11,033 nucleotides of DNA. Origin: Atribacteria bacterium SCGC AAA255-N14 (GTDB lineage Bacteria; Atribacterota; JS1; SB-45; 34-128). The first letter of the stretch is position 1. Each line of letters starts with the position of its first letter. Made by a program: the position numbers and the translations under genes. Under the pieces are notes generated by a model, which did no database searches, was not told where the DNA came from, and was given only the letters and a program-made list of their open reading frames with translations. The stretch lies in contig ASPC01000011.1 in assembly GCA_000405345.1 (NCBI GenBank), positions 1 to 11,033 on the forward strand, written 5' to 3'. This document shows positions 1-6,553 of the stretch, one piece after another.

Positions 1-11
1 TATGAAGGTAA

Positions 12-58
12 CAGGAGAGACCAAAAGTGCCCAAGCTTTCAGGCAAAAAAACAGACAA
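12..58 (+). promoter_or_regulatory. Glycine riboswitch-like 3' part (possible reduced or 'ghost' aptamer)
   Basis: The stretch at 36-56 reads ctttcaggc followed by an A-run and acagac, very close to the conserved 3' strand of glycine riboswitch aptamers (CTCTCAGGCAAAAGGACAGAG). The matching 5' element GGAGAG is at 14-19 and can pair with CTTTC at 36-40 through one G-T wobble. Only about 16 nt separate the two arms, so the large P3 domain of a full aptamer is missing here. That suits a reduced second aptamer following a full one that would lie before base 1, or a decayed copy. Glycine riboswitches control glycine cleavage or amino-acid transport genes; here the next gene is an MFS transporter. 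The assignment rests on motif similarity only. Confidence 0.45.
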
Positions 59-94
59 GAGAGCAATATTATTATTTTCTTACTCTGTCTTTTT
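53..94 (+). terminator. Terminator-like hairpin in the leader of the MFS gene
   Basis: The arm agacaagag at 53-61 pairs with ctctgtct at 83-90 with one bulged A, and a run of five T (90-94) follows. The loop is long (about 21 nt) and AT-rich. The 5' arm overlaps the acagac end of the riboswitch-like element, which is the usual layout when ligand binding switches between terminator and read-through forms. Confidence 0.4.
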
Positions 95-122
95 GGTTTA
101 TTATCGGATAGTATTTTATAAA
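93..122 (+). promoter_or_regulatory. Possible sigma-70 promoter for the MFS gene
   Basis: TTGGTT at 93-98 and TATAAA at 117-122 are separated by 18 bp. The -35 match is mediocre and AT-rich DNA yields such pairs by chance, so this is only a candidate for transcription independent of the riboswitch-like leader. Confidence 0.2.
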
Positions 123-206
123 GATAATATGTTACCTATTGCATATATCGTATCAAACTTAATAGATTTAGAGGTACAAGGTACAAAAAAATGAAGAGGA
201 TTAATA

Positions 207-1397
207 ATGAAAAAATCTTTTAATAATATAGCTCCAATAGTAAGCATTCTTGCAATTGGCATGCTGTCGATGAGCATACTAGAGCCTGTTCTACCACTTT
301 ACCTGATCCATGTCGGTTTTTCCTCTAAAGCGACGGGTGTAATGATTTCGGTCTTATGGCTTGGTATGATTATTGGTGAGAGTTCATGGGGATGGATAGC
401 TGACAAGATAGGAATTAGAATCCCAATGATTTGGGGAACTTTAGTTAGCGGTATAATATTGCTTGGAATTTTATTATCCAAAGGGACATATATTGTTTTT
501 GTTGCAATATTATGCTTGGGATTATTTCGGTCTGCAGTCTTTGGCCCAGCCCGGGGGCATGTAGGAAAGCATGCTCCTGCATTTAAAAAAGCCGCATTTA
601 TGGGAATAATTACAGTTGTAATTGGTGGTTCTAAAAGTCTTGGGGCTCTGTTGAGTGGACTTCTTGCCAGTAGTTTGGGGTACAGCTGGGTATTTTATAT
701 CACTATTGGTATTTATATTTTAGGTGGCTTAATAACAATTGTTATCCTTAGGGATTTAAAATATAATGCCCCCAAGCTTTTACCCGTAAATAAGCATTTA
801 TTTGTTAAAGATTCAAAAAATTATCGCTGCATGTTTTCTTTATGCGCAGTAACCAGCTGTGAATATTTTGGATTAGGTTTATTTACAACTTTTCTACCGC
901 TTCTCATTACTCAGGTTGCGGGCTTTAGCGTTACTTCCGTTGGTGTTCTTTTTACTGTGAGAGGAATAATTACTATGATATTTGGAGTTCCTATGGGAAC
1001 GTTGGCTGACCGCAAAGGAAAAAAATTGTTTATGATAATTGCTCTTGCGACGTCAGCAATTAGCATGATAGGAATCTCTGTGGCTAACAGCTTCCTATGC
1101 TTTTTAGTATCTGTCGTTTTATTTGAAATAGGTTTGGCTACGTATGGCCCCGCGGCATTAGCCCTACTGTCGGATTCCGTACCTTCTGAACACCAGGGGT
1201 CAGCGATGGGTATATACGGGGGTATATGCGAAAATACAGGAATTATGGCTGGGGCATTTTCGGGGGGATTTGTCTGGAATATTTTTGGACCACGAGCAAC
1301 CTTTTGGCTGGGGAGCCTGGTATGCATAATAGGAATGATTATGTGTTTGATTTTAAATATCGAAGAAATGGAACGTGTCAATAAACTTACGAATTAA
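207..1397 (+). CDS. MFS transporter, 12-TM drug/metabolite exporter type
   Basis: This is a 396-residue inner-membrane protein with about twelve hydrophobic segments, the usual length for the DHA1-like major facilitator family (proton-coupled efflux of drugs or small metabolites). The family-specific motif A appears twice, as expected from the internal duplication: GWIADKIGIR at about 62-71 after TM2, and GTLADRKGKK at about 264-273 in the second half. A Pro/Gly-rich segment at 113-120 and GPAALALLSD at 314-323 are also typical. The start ATG follows aagagg at 193-198 with 8 nt spacing. It stands alone, with a riboswitch/terminator-like leader upstream and about 215 bp of non-coding DNA downstream. 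The substrate cannot be read from sequence; if the glycine riboswitch call is right, an amino-acid-related substrate is possible. Confidence 0.92.
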   Translation: MKKSFNNIAPIVSILAIGMLSMSILEPVLPLYLIHVGFSSKATGVMISVLWLGMIIGESSWGWIADKIGIRIPMIWGTLVSGIILLGILLSKGTYIVFVAILCLGLFRSAVFGPARGHVGKHAPAFKKAAFMGIITVVIGGSKSLGALLSGLLASSLGYSWVFYITIGIYILGGLITIVILRDLKYNAPKLLPVNKHLFVKDSKNYRCMFSLCAVTSCEYFGLGLFTTFLPLLITQVAGFSVTSVGVLFTVRGIITMIFGVPMGTLADRKGKKLFMIIALATSAISMIGISVANSFLCFLVSVVLFEIGLATYGPAALALLSDSVPSEHQGSAMGIYGGICENTGIMAGAFSGGFVWNIFGPRATFWLGSLVCIIGMIMCLILNIEEMERVNKLTN

Positions 1398-1463
1398 ACG
1401 AACGGGAATAAAATAATGTATTTAGGATTAGGGAATTATATTTGTTGTTTGTATTTTCTTTAC

Positions 1464-1580
1464 AAAAAAGAAGGATTTTTTACATCTTTTGTCGTATTAA
1501 TATTAAGGTGTAGAAAAATTAGAAAAACTAATTCTTTTAACCGCTGGTGACGATTCAATAAGATAAATATATATTCTTGA
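1464..1580. repeat. Direct repeat, left copy (about 117 bp)
   Basis: It matches 2993-3110 in the same orientation, with about 80-85 percent identity by eye and a single 1-base indel. Shared blocks include AAAAAAGAAGGATTTT at the start, TCTTTTGTCG, the 10-bp palindrome TTAATATTAA (1497-1506) followed by GGTG, and CGCTGGTGACGATT near the end. It lies between the stop of the MFS gene and the stop of the reverse-strand initiator-like gene and encodes no evident protein. Together with the other copy it brackets the 1614-2444 gene and its repeat block. Confidence 0.85.
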
Positions 1581-1610
1581 AGTGTGAAAAAGAACCGTTC
1601 CCTGATACAT
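1581..1610 (-). repeat. REP/transposon-end-like motif (gaaccgttccc type)
   Basis: This 30-bp stretch has the form tgtgaaaaagaaccgttccc followed by tgatacat. Its reverse complement resembles the element at 7771-7803 (tgtga..ggggacggtt..gtcaca). Both match a motif recalled as common near REP-associated Y1 transposases in anaerobic Firmicutes. It directly abuts the left direct repeat and ends just before the stop codon of the reverse-strand gene. Confidence 0.5.
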
Positions 1611-1613
1611 ATA

Positions 1614-2444
1614 TTACATTTCAAATCTCTGAACTAGATTCTGTTCGATCCATTTTAGGTCTTCGTCCATGTATAATCTGTCCTTTTCTTCTTTTTCTTT
1701 CTTTTTAAGAGCTAATTTATTTAGTTTTACTATTTTACTTTCCGATTCCATTTCTTCTGTTTCCATTATTTTTTCTTCCTCATCATTTTCTTCTTTAGAT
1801 GATTCAGGATTAAGATAATTAGCTTTTAAGGCAGCAATCAGCCAGCCGGCAGGATTTATTACATTCCTCTTTATCCGGAGGAGGTCTAATTTTTCCTCAA
1901 TATCCTCCAAGGAATAATTTAAGATTGTTTTATAAATTGATTTTTTATTCAGATTTAATTTTTCCAATTCTTCTTTTATCCTTTCTGTCTTTAGAGATTT
2001 TTTATTATCAGGAACTATTTTATTGGGATTATTCTGATTGGAATAAGGAAATTCTTCTGATGTTCCAGAGATAATCTCTTCGTTTTCTCCCGGTAGTTTT
2101 TCTTTCGGGGGATAAAGAATATTTTCTTTATCTAAAAGGACTATTTGATAAAGATTATGGTCATATCCTCCGGAGGAAGATATTTGTTTTACTATTTTTT
2201 TGATTAGACCATATTCTAATAGAGTATTGCGGTATTTAATTAAGGTCTTGGTGGTAGTCCCCATCCTTTTATTTAGAGTTTGAATGGAAGGCCAGGCAAT
2301 GTCTTTTCCTTTATGACAGTAACTTAAGAGCTGAAGATAGAGCATGGCTGGGCCAAGGCCGATTATATTTACCCAGTGAGCCAAGAAGTAGTCCTGGATA
2401 GTTGTGTAAGGATTAGTTTTATTAACTGGTATTTTTGTTTCCAT
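1614..2444 (-). CDS. Winged-helix protein, plasmid replication-initiator-like
   Basis: A 276-residue cytoplasmic DNA-binding protein is encoded on the reverse strand. Residues about 30-90 form a helix-turn-helix/winged-helix domain: WPSIQTLNKRMGTTTKTLIK is the core, and LLEYGLIKKIVKQ leads into the wing. This is the pattern of HTH_36/RepA-N-like initiators and phage replication proteins. A basic and acidic linker follows, then NPAGWLIAALKANY at 197-210, a motif often found near the end of plasmid initiator-like and DnaD-like proteins, and a highly charged coiled tail (212-265). The start is supported by aaggaagg about 8 nt upstream (forward 2453-2460). The gene points away from a 500-bp block of palindromes and tandem repeats and is bracketed by direct repeats, so it may bind those repeats as initiator or autorepressor. 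A phage-type regulator is the main alternative. Confidence 0.82.
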   Translation of the reverse strand: METKIPVNKTNPYTTIQDYFLAHWVNIIGLGPAMLYLQLLSYCHKGKDIAWPSIQTLNKRMGTTTKTLIKYRNTLLEYGLIKKIVKQISSSGGYDHNLYQIVLLDKENILYPPKEKLPGENEEIISGTSEEFPYSNQNNPNKIVPDNKKSLKTERIKEELEKLNLNKKSIYKTILNYSLEDIEEKLDLLRIKRNVINPAGWLIAALKANYLNPESSKEENDEEEKIMETEEMESESKIVKLNKLALKKKEKEEKDRLYMDEDLKWIEQNLVQRFEM

Positions 2445-2496
2445 AGTTTTTACCTTCCTTTGAGTAGTTTTTTAATTACAGGTTTCGGGTTACAAG

Positions 2497-2518
2497 ATTA
2501 TATCTAGCGTATAGCGTA
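2497..2518 (-). promoter_or_regulatory. Candidate -10 box and 7-bp tandem repeat upstream of the initiator-like gene
   Basis: On the reverse strand a perfect TATAAT lies at 2502-2497, about 52 nt before the start codon. No good -35 hexamer is visible 17 bp further upstream. Just beyond it the forward strand holds two copies of tagcgta (2505-2518), which could be a small operator. Weak evidence. Confidence 0.3.
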
Positions 2519-2523
2519 TTCCC

Positions 2524-2565
2524 CCTCACCCCAACTCTCTCCCTCCGAGGAGAGAGGGAGTGAGG
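2524..2565. repeat. Long GC-rich hairpin
   Basis: Arms at 2534-2546 (actctctccctcc) and 2549-2561 pair over 13 bp with one mismatch and one wobble around a 2-base turn. The alternative outer pair cctcac (2524-2529) with gtgagg (2560-2565) can extend it. The region is strikingly pyrimidine-rich then purine-rich within AT-rich surroundings. No T-run follows on either strand, so it is not a standard terminator. It may be a REP-like palindrome or part of the replication/control region. Confidence 0.6.
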
Positions 2566-2578
2566 AGGAAAATATTCA

Positions 2579-2796
2579 CCCCTCTACTTATATAGATACA
2601 AAAAAGAGGTAATTTTACAGGGTAGTTGGTAAAATAATTTAAAATAATTTTCTCCCTCTACTTAGTAAGAGCAAAAAAGAGGCTAAAAAGCAACACCCTG
2701 ATGAAAAAAATATGAAATATTTTCCCCCTCTATTTACTACATTGCAAAAAAGAGGTCATTTTACAACGCTCTAATAAAAAAAATTTGAAAAATTTT
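2579..2796. repeat. Three tandem imperfect repeats of about 73 bp
   Basis: Three units each begin with CCTCTA(C/T)TTA, then about 8 variable bases, then CAAAAAAGAGG. Their cctct arms start at 2581, 2655 and 2727 (steps of 74 and 72 bp). In each unit cctct pairs with agagg (2605-2609, 2678-2682, 2751-2755) to form a 5-bp stem with an 18-19 nt loop. The rest of each unit is AT-rich and ends in an aaatnnaaaatttt-like tract; units two and three are clearly related across their full length (c.ctgat/ctaat plus A-run). The 73-bp period is about seven helical turns. No coding potential was seen. Confidence 0.75.
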
Positions 2797-2880
2797 AACA
2801 GCAACAGCAACAGCAGGGTAAAAATTCCACCCTAATGTTGTTGCTGTTCTATTTGTTACTGTTCTTACTTGTTGCTGTTA
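2797..2880. repeat. CAACAG/CTGTTG inverted repeats
   Basis: Three and a half tandem copies of aacagc at 2797-2816 are followed by gttgttgctgtt (2837-2848), a diverged gttactgtt and ttgttgctgtta (2869-2880). The 12-base arm at 2797-2808 can pair with 2837-2848, giving a long cruciform or hairpin. Its inner part holds a second small stem, gggt (2816-2819) with accc (2829-2832). It is a microsatellite-like trinucleotide tract embedded in the repeat block. Confidence 0.65.
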
Positions 2881-2942
2881 GTGTGGAAAAATTCCACTAG
2901 GGGGTGTGGAGAATTTCCACTAGGGTAGTGGAGAATTTCCAC
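2816..2942. repeat. Iteron-like palindromes GTGGA..TCCAC
   Basis: Three 15-bp palindromes lie at 2883-2897 (GTGGAAAAATTCCAC, perfect), 2906-2920 and 2928-2942 (both GTGGAGAATTTCCAC). A half-decayed fourth is at 2816-2830. The three intact ones begin 23 and 22 bp apart, about two helical turns, so they face the same side of DNA, and each is joined by a tagggg-like linker. This is the arrangement of iterons bound by plasmid initiators or of a cooperative operator array. The likely ligand is the winged-helix protein encoded at 1614-2444; that link is inference. Confidence 0.75.
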
Positions 2943-2992
2943 CTCATTATACGGAGGTTGACAAAGAATTAGAGGAAAATAATTTTATTTTA

Positions 2993-3110
2993 AAAAAAGA
3001 AGGATTTTATCAATCTTTTGTCGTATTAATATTAAGGTGAAGGAAAATTGAAAAAGTATAATTTTTTTGATCGCTGGTGACGATTAAATAAGGCAAATAT
3101 ATATTTTAGA
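2993..3110. repeat. Direct repeat, right copy (about 118 bp)
   Basis: This is the partner of 1464-1580. It keeps the AAAAAAGAAGGATTTT opening, the TTAATATTAA palindrome (3026-3035) and the CGCTGGTGACGATT block (3074-3087). A shorter related stretch may occur at 6353-6370 (cgctgacaattaaataa). It ends 87 bp before the restriction-modification start codon, so it could also carry promoter elements for that gene. Confidence 0.85.
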
Positions 3111-3120
3111 AATAGGTCTT

Positions 3121-3145
3121 TCAAGTATGAAGACCAGACCCCAAG
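3121..3145 (+). repeat. Transposon-end-like motif (gaagaccagacccc)
   Basis: The sequence tcaagtatgaagaccagacccc followed by aag is one of three related (g)aag.c..acccc motifs in the window; the others are at 6479-6497 and 9929-9956. The 6479 copy directly follows a transposase remnant. The relation to REP-associated transposase elements is from recollection of such ends, not from a search. Confidence 0.45.
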
Positions 3146-3157
3146 AAATTATTGACC

Positions 3158-3179
3158 CGAGAATTTATTTAAAATCTCG
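3158..3179 (+). promoter_or_regulatory. Small hairpin just before the restriction-modification gene
   Basis: cgaga (3158-3162) pairs with tctcg (3175-3179), extended by AT pairs. The hairpin ends only a few bases before the aagga ribosome binding site at 3185-3189 of a TTG-initiated gene. It could moderate translation; alternatively it is a remnant of transposon-end DNA. Confidence 0.3.
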
Positions 3180-3197
3180 TAAAAAAGGAAATAAACT

Positions 3198-6100
3198 TTG
3201 TTAAAACAATTATTAGAACAATATCTTAAGAATCTTACCAATACTTTTCAACGCGGTGATGCCCGTGAAGAAAGCTATTATGCTAACCTGGATGAATTAA
3301 TCAAAAAAATAGCCGCTTTTCTGAAAGTAAAGAATATCGATGTTACCATACTTCCCAAAAAAACGGAAGCGGGGAATCCTGATTTTCGCGTTTGGGATGG
3401 AAAAAACCATATTACCGGTTATATTGAAGCCAAAGATCCTTCTACTGCTAATTTGGATTACATTGAAGGAACCGAACAGTTGAAACGTTATTGCGATACC
3501 TTTCCCAATGTTATCCTTACTAATTTTTATGAATTTCGACTATATCGTGGAGGTCAGCGAATCGCTCAAGCAATGATTGGAAGGTCTACCATTGCCAGGC
3601 AATTACATACCCCGCCACCGGTCGAAAATTGTGATCAGTTTAAAGATTTATTCGAGACTTTCTTTTCCTTTTCTCTGCCCAAAATAAAATCAGCTCGCTC
3701 CCTGGCTATTGAATTAGCCAAACGTACCCGCTTTTTATGTGATGAAGTAATTGCTGTGGAAATAGAAGAAGATGGGACCAAAGGGCAAAAGCAAATCATT
3801 GGTGTTTTTGAGGCTTTTAAAAAATATCTGATTGGAACATTAACCGAAAGACAATTTGCCGATCTTTATGCCCAGACGATTACCTACGGTCTTTTTGCTG
3901 CTCGTACCAGGGCAAATGGTGAATTTAATCGCCGACTGGCTTTTGATTATATTCCGAATACTATCGGTATTCTGCGCGATGTCTTTCGTTTTATTTCTCT
4001 GGAAGAGCCGCCCAAGTCCCTGCAAATTATCGTTGAAGATATTGCCGAACTATTGCACGTCACCGATGTGAAAAAGATACTGCACGAATATTACAGTACC
4101 GGCAAGGGTAAAGATCCAATTATCCACTTTTACGAAACATTTTTATCTACCTATGATCCCGAAATCAGAGAACGTCGTGGTGTCTATTATACCCCGGAAT
4201 CCGTAGTGGGTTATATCGTCCGTTCCATTCATTCTGTTCTAAAAACCCATTTCGACTTATCCGATGGCCTGGCCAGTCCAGAAGTCAAACTACTTGATCC
4301 GGCAGGTGGGACACTGACTTTTCCCGCAGCAGCGATTCACCTGGCAGCAAAAGAATTTACCACAAAATACGGCGAAGGTGGTTTACATCACTGGATCAAA
4401 AACCACATCCTACCAGACTTTTATGCCTTTGAACTGATGATGGCCCCTTATGCAATTGGTCATTTAAAAATAGGGTTTATTCTGGATGAACTTAGTTATA
4501 ATCTTGCAGATGATGAGCGTTTTAAACTCTATTTGACTAATACTCTGGAGATGGAAGAGATTAAACAAATTTCCATTCCCGGAGTGAGTTCGTTAAGCGA
4601 AGAAAGCCACCTGGCGGGCGAAGTGAAAAAAGAACAGCCCATCCTGGTGATTCTCGGCAATCCACCCTACAGTGGTATTTCTTCCAATGTGAACGAATGG
4701 ACGGAAAAGTTATTAAAGGAAGATATCGATGGCTGCCAGAGTTATTACAAGGTAGACGACGCGCCGTTGGGAGAGAAAAAGCTCTGGCTCCAGGACGATT
4801 ATGTCAAATTTTTACGTTTTGCCCAATGGAAAATTCAGAAGTCCGGTTTCGGTATTGTAGGTATGGTCACCAATCATAGCTATCTGGACAATCCCACCTT
4901 TCGCGGGATGCGCCAGAGCTTGATGAAAACTTTTGATGAGATTTATATTCTTGATTTGCACGGCAATAGTTTAAAAAAAGAAACTACCCCTGAGGGAGGT
5001 AAAGACGAAAATGTCTTTGATATTAGGCAGGGCGTTGCCATTGCTTTATTTATTAAAAATAAAGAGAAAAAAGAATCATTAATCTATCAAGCTGATTTAT
5101 ATGGTTTGCGACAGGAAAAATATGATTGGCTCGATAACAATGAGTTTAATGAAAATAATTATCATGAAATTAAACCTGCTTCGCCCTGGTATTTTTTCAT
5201 TCCCCGAAATACTTCACATATTCAACGATATTTAAAGTGGGAAAGGATCAATGAAATATTTCCGATAAATGTAACCGGAATTGTAACTGCGCGAGATAAT
5301 TTTGTAATTGCTTTTGATAAATCTGAAATAAAGAGTAGACTGCTACAATTTAAAAATCTTACTTTGCCAGATGAAATTGTTAAAGACACATATAAACTTA
5401 AGGATACGAGGAGTTGGAAATTATCATTAGCCCGAAATAAATTATCTGAAGACAAAAATTGGGATACATATTATCAAAAAATACTCTACCGCCCCTTCGA
5501 TACAAGATATATCTATTATACTGAAATTATGGTTGATTGGGGAAGACCAAAATATATGCGCCACATGTTGGAAGATAATATTGCAATATGTTTCGTAAGG
5601 CAGTATTCTGGCAATGTTACGTATTCTCATTTTATTGTTTCAGAATGCATGGTTGATAATCGTACATTTTTCAGTAGTAAAGGCATAATTCAACTAGCAC
5701 CTTTGTATCTATATCCTGATGAAAAAAATAAAAACCTTTTCAATCATACTCAAAACGAAAAAGAACCAAATATTTCGCCGTTTGTATTTGGAAAACTAAG
5801 TAAAAGTTTTAACAGGAAACCCACTCCCGAAGAAATCCTCTATTATATCTATGGTATTTTTTACAGTAAGATCTACCGTGAAACTTACGCAGAGTTTCTT
5901 AAAATAGATTTTCCGCGGGTGCCGTTTACATCGGATTATGATCTATTCATAGAAATGGGAAAATTAGGCAAAGAATTAGCTGCTCTGCATTTACTCAAAA
6001 GCTCGGAGCTTGATTCGCCTATTGCCAAATATCAGGGTTCCGGAGATAATGACCGGATTGAAAAAGTAATCTATAAAGAAGATGAGCAGCGCATCTATAT

Positions 6101-6323
6101 CAATGAAGAAAAATATTTTGAAGGTGTTTCACCCGAGGTCTGGAATTATCAGATTGGCGGTTACCAAATCTTACACAAATACCTGAAAGATAGAAAAAAT
6201 AGAATAATGGACGATGCCCCACGATATTGCCGCATTGTTACAGCATTATATAAAACTATTGAAATTCAAAAACAAATCGATAATATTTACCCCGAAATAG
6301 AAAAAAATCTTGTTATATTTTAA
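3198..6323 (+). CDS. Type IIG-like restriction-modification enzyme (nuclease + N6-adenine methylase + specificity)
   Basis: A 1041-residue single-chain enzyme that would methylate adenine at a specific site and cut unmethylated DNA. Residues about 1-125 carry a PD-(D/E)XK nuclease: PDF at 61-63, EAK at 77-79 and QLKRY at 94-98. A helical connector follows. The methylase contains motif X at 328-334 (GVYYTPE), motif I as DPAGGT at 367-372 (a variant of DPACGSG) and catalytic NPPY at 488-491. The C-terminal region has DENVFDIRQGVAI at 603-615, YRPFDTR at 764-770 and FPRVPF at 905-910, marks of the type ISP/LlaBIII-like specificity region. No Walker A helicase is visible, and the length fits type IIG rather than type ISP. 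The start is TTG, with aagga about 8 nt upstream; no upstream in-frame ATG is offered. No separate methylase or specificity subunit is nearby, consistent with a stand-alone defence gene. Confidence 0.9.
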   Translation: MLKQLLEQYLKNLTNTFQRGDAREESYYANLDELIKKIAAFLKVKNIDVTILPKKTEAGNPDFRVWDGKNHITGYIEAKDPSTANLDYIEGTEQLKRYCDTFPNVILTNFYEFRLYRGGQRIAQAMIGRSTIARQLHTPPPVENCDQFKDLFETFFSFSLPKIKSARSLAIELAKRTRFLCDEVIAVEIEEDGTKGQKQIIGVFEAFKKYLIGTLTERQFADLYAQTITYGLFAARTRANGEFNRRLAFDYIPNTIGILRDVFRFISLEEPPKSLQIIVEDIAELLHVTDVKKILHEYYSTGKGKDPIIHFYETFLSTYDPEIRERRGVYYTPESVVGYIVRSIHSVLKTHFDLSDGLASPEVKLLDPAGGTLTFPAAAIHLAAKEFTTKYGEGGLHHWIKNHILPDFYAFELMMAPYAIGHLKIGFILDELSYNLADDERFKLYLTNTLEMEEIKQISIPGVSSLSEESHLAGEVKKEQPILVILGNPPYSGISSNVNEWTEKLLKEDIDGCQSYYKVDDAPLGEKKLWLQDDYVKFLRFAQWKIQKSGFGIVGMVTNHSYLDNPTFRGMRQSLMKTFDEIYILDLHGNSLKKETTPEGGKDENVFDIRQGVAIALFIKNKEKKESLIYQADLYGLRQEKYDWLDNNEFNENNYHEIKPASPWYFFIPRNTSHIQRYLKWERINEIFPINVTGIVTARDNFVIAFDKSEIKSRLLQFKNLTLPDEIVKDTYKLKDTRSWKLSLARNKLSEDKNWDTYYQKILYRPFDTRYIYYTEIMVDWGRPKYMRHMLEDNIAICFVRQYSGNVTYSHFIVSECMVDNRTFFSSKGIIQLAPLYLYPDEKNKNLFNHTQNEKEPNISPFVFGKLSKSFNRKPTPEEILYYIYGIFYSKIYRETYAEFLKIDFPRVPFTSDYDLFIEMGKLGKELAALHLLKSSELDSPIAKYQGSGDNDRIEKVIYKEDEQRIYINEEKYFEGVSPEVWNYQIGGYQILHKYLKDRKNRIMDDAPRYCRIVTALYKTIEIQKQIDNIYPEIEKNLVIF

Positions 6324-6359
6324 AATATAAAGAAATTCATGGGCAAATCTTACCGCTGA

Positions 6360-6476
6360 CAATTAAATAAATCTAATTTGTCAATAATAAAAATTTCACC
6401 CCAAGAATTTTTTGGCGTGCATTATACTACAGTGAGCAGAGCTATTAAAAAAATCGAGGGAGAGGATGAAAAGTGA
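6360..6476 (+). pseudogene. C-terminal remnant of a REP-associated Y1 (IS200-like) transposase
   Basis: An open stretch ending at TGA 6474-6476 translates near its end to FFGVHYTTVSRAIKKIEGED (from 6408). This is the helix-turn-helix that closes REP-associated tyrosine transposases (typical form: a Phe-Gly-Val-x-Tyr-Ser/Thr-Thr-Val-Ser-Arg run). A stop at 6357-6359 bounds it upstream, and no catalytic HUH or tyrosine domain precedes it, so only the tail of the gene survives. It sits about 40 bp after the restriction-modification gene and is followed immediately by an end-like motif (6479-6497), as expected for the element's 3' boundary. Confidence 0.6.
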
Positions 6477-6478
6477 TA

Positions 6479-6497
6479 TTTCAAGACTTAACCCCTT
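6479..6497 (+). repeat. Transposon-end-like motif next to the transposase remnant
   Basis: tttcaagacttaacccctt lies 2 bp after the stop of the transposase scrap and resembles 3119-3140 (tttcaagtatgaagaccagacccc) and 9937-9950. Its position strengthens the view that this motif family marks the ends of one transposon type. Confidence 0.45.
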
Positions 6498-6553
6498 AAT
6501 ATTTTGTAAAAAAAGTTTAGGAGTTATTAGGATATAAAGAGGCTAAAACAACT

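Noticed and set aside
301..481. Reverse frame at the start of the MFS gene
   Set aside because: Antisense to the first membrane segments, with no independent support.
911..1381. 156-residue reverse-strand reading frame
   Set aside because: It lies wholly inside the MFS gene, which has clear membrane segments, motif A twice and a ribosome site; the reverse frame is a shadow.
2534..2561. Rho-independent terminator
   Set aside because: The stem is strong, but no T-run follows on either strand and it lies upstream, not downstream, of the nearest gene.
2579..2796. CRISPR array
   Set aside because: Only three imperfect units, the internal sequences between conserved parts are related to each other rather than unique, and no cas genes are nearby.
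3856..4071. Short forward frame inside the restriction-modification gene
   Set aside because: Out-of-frame shadow of a well-supported long coding sequence.
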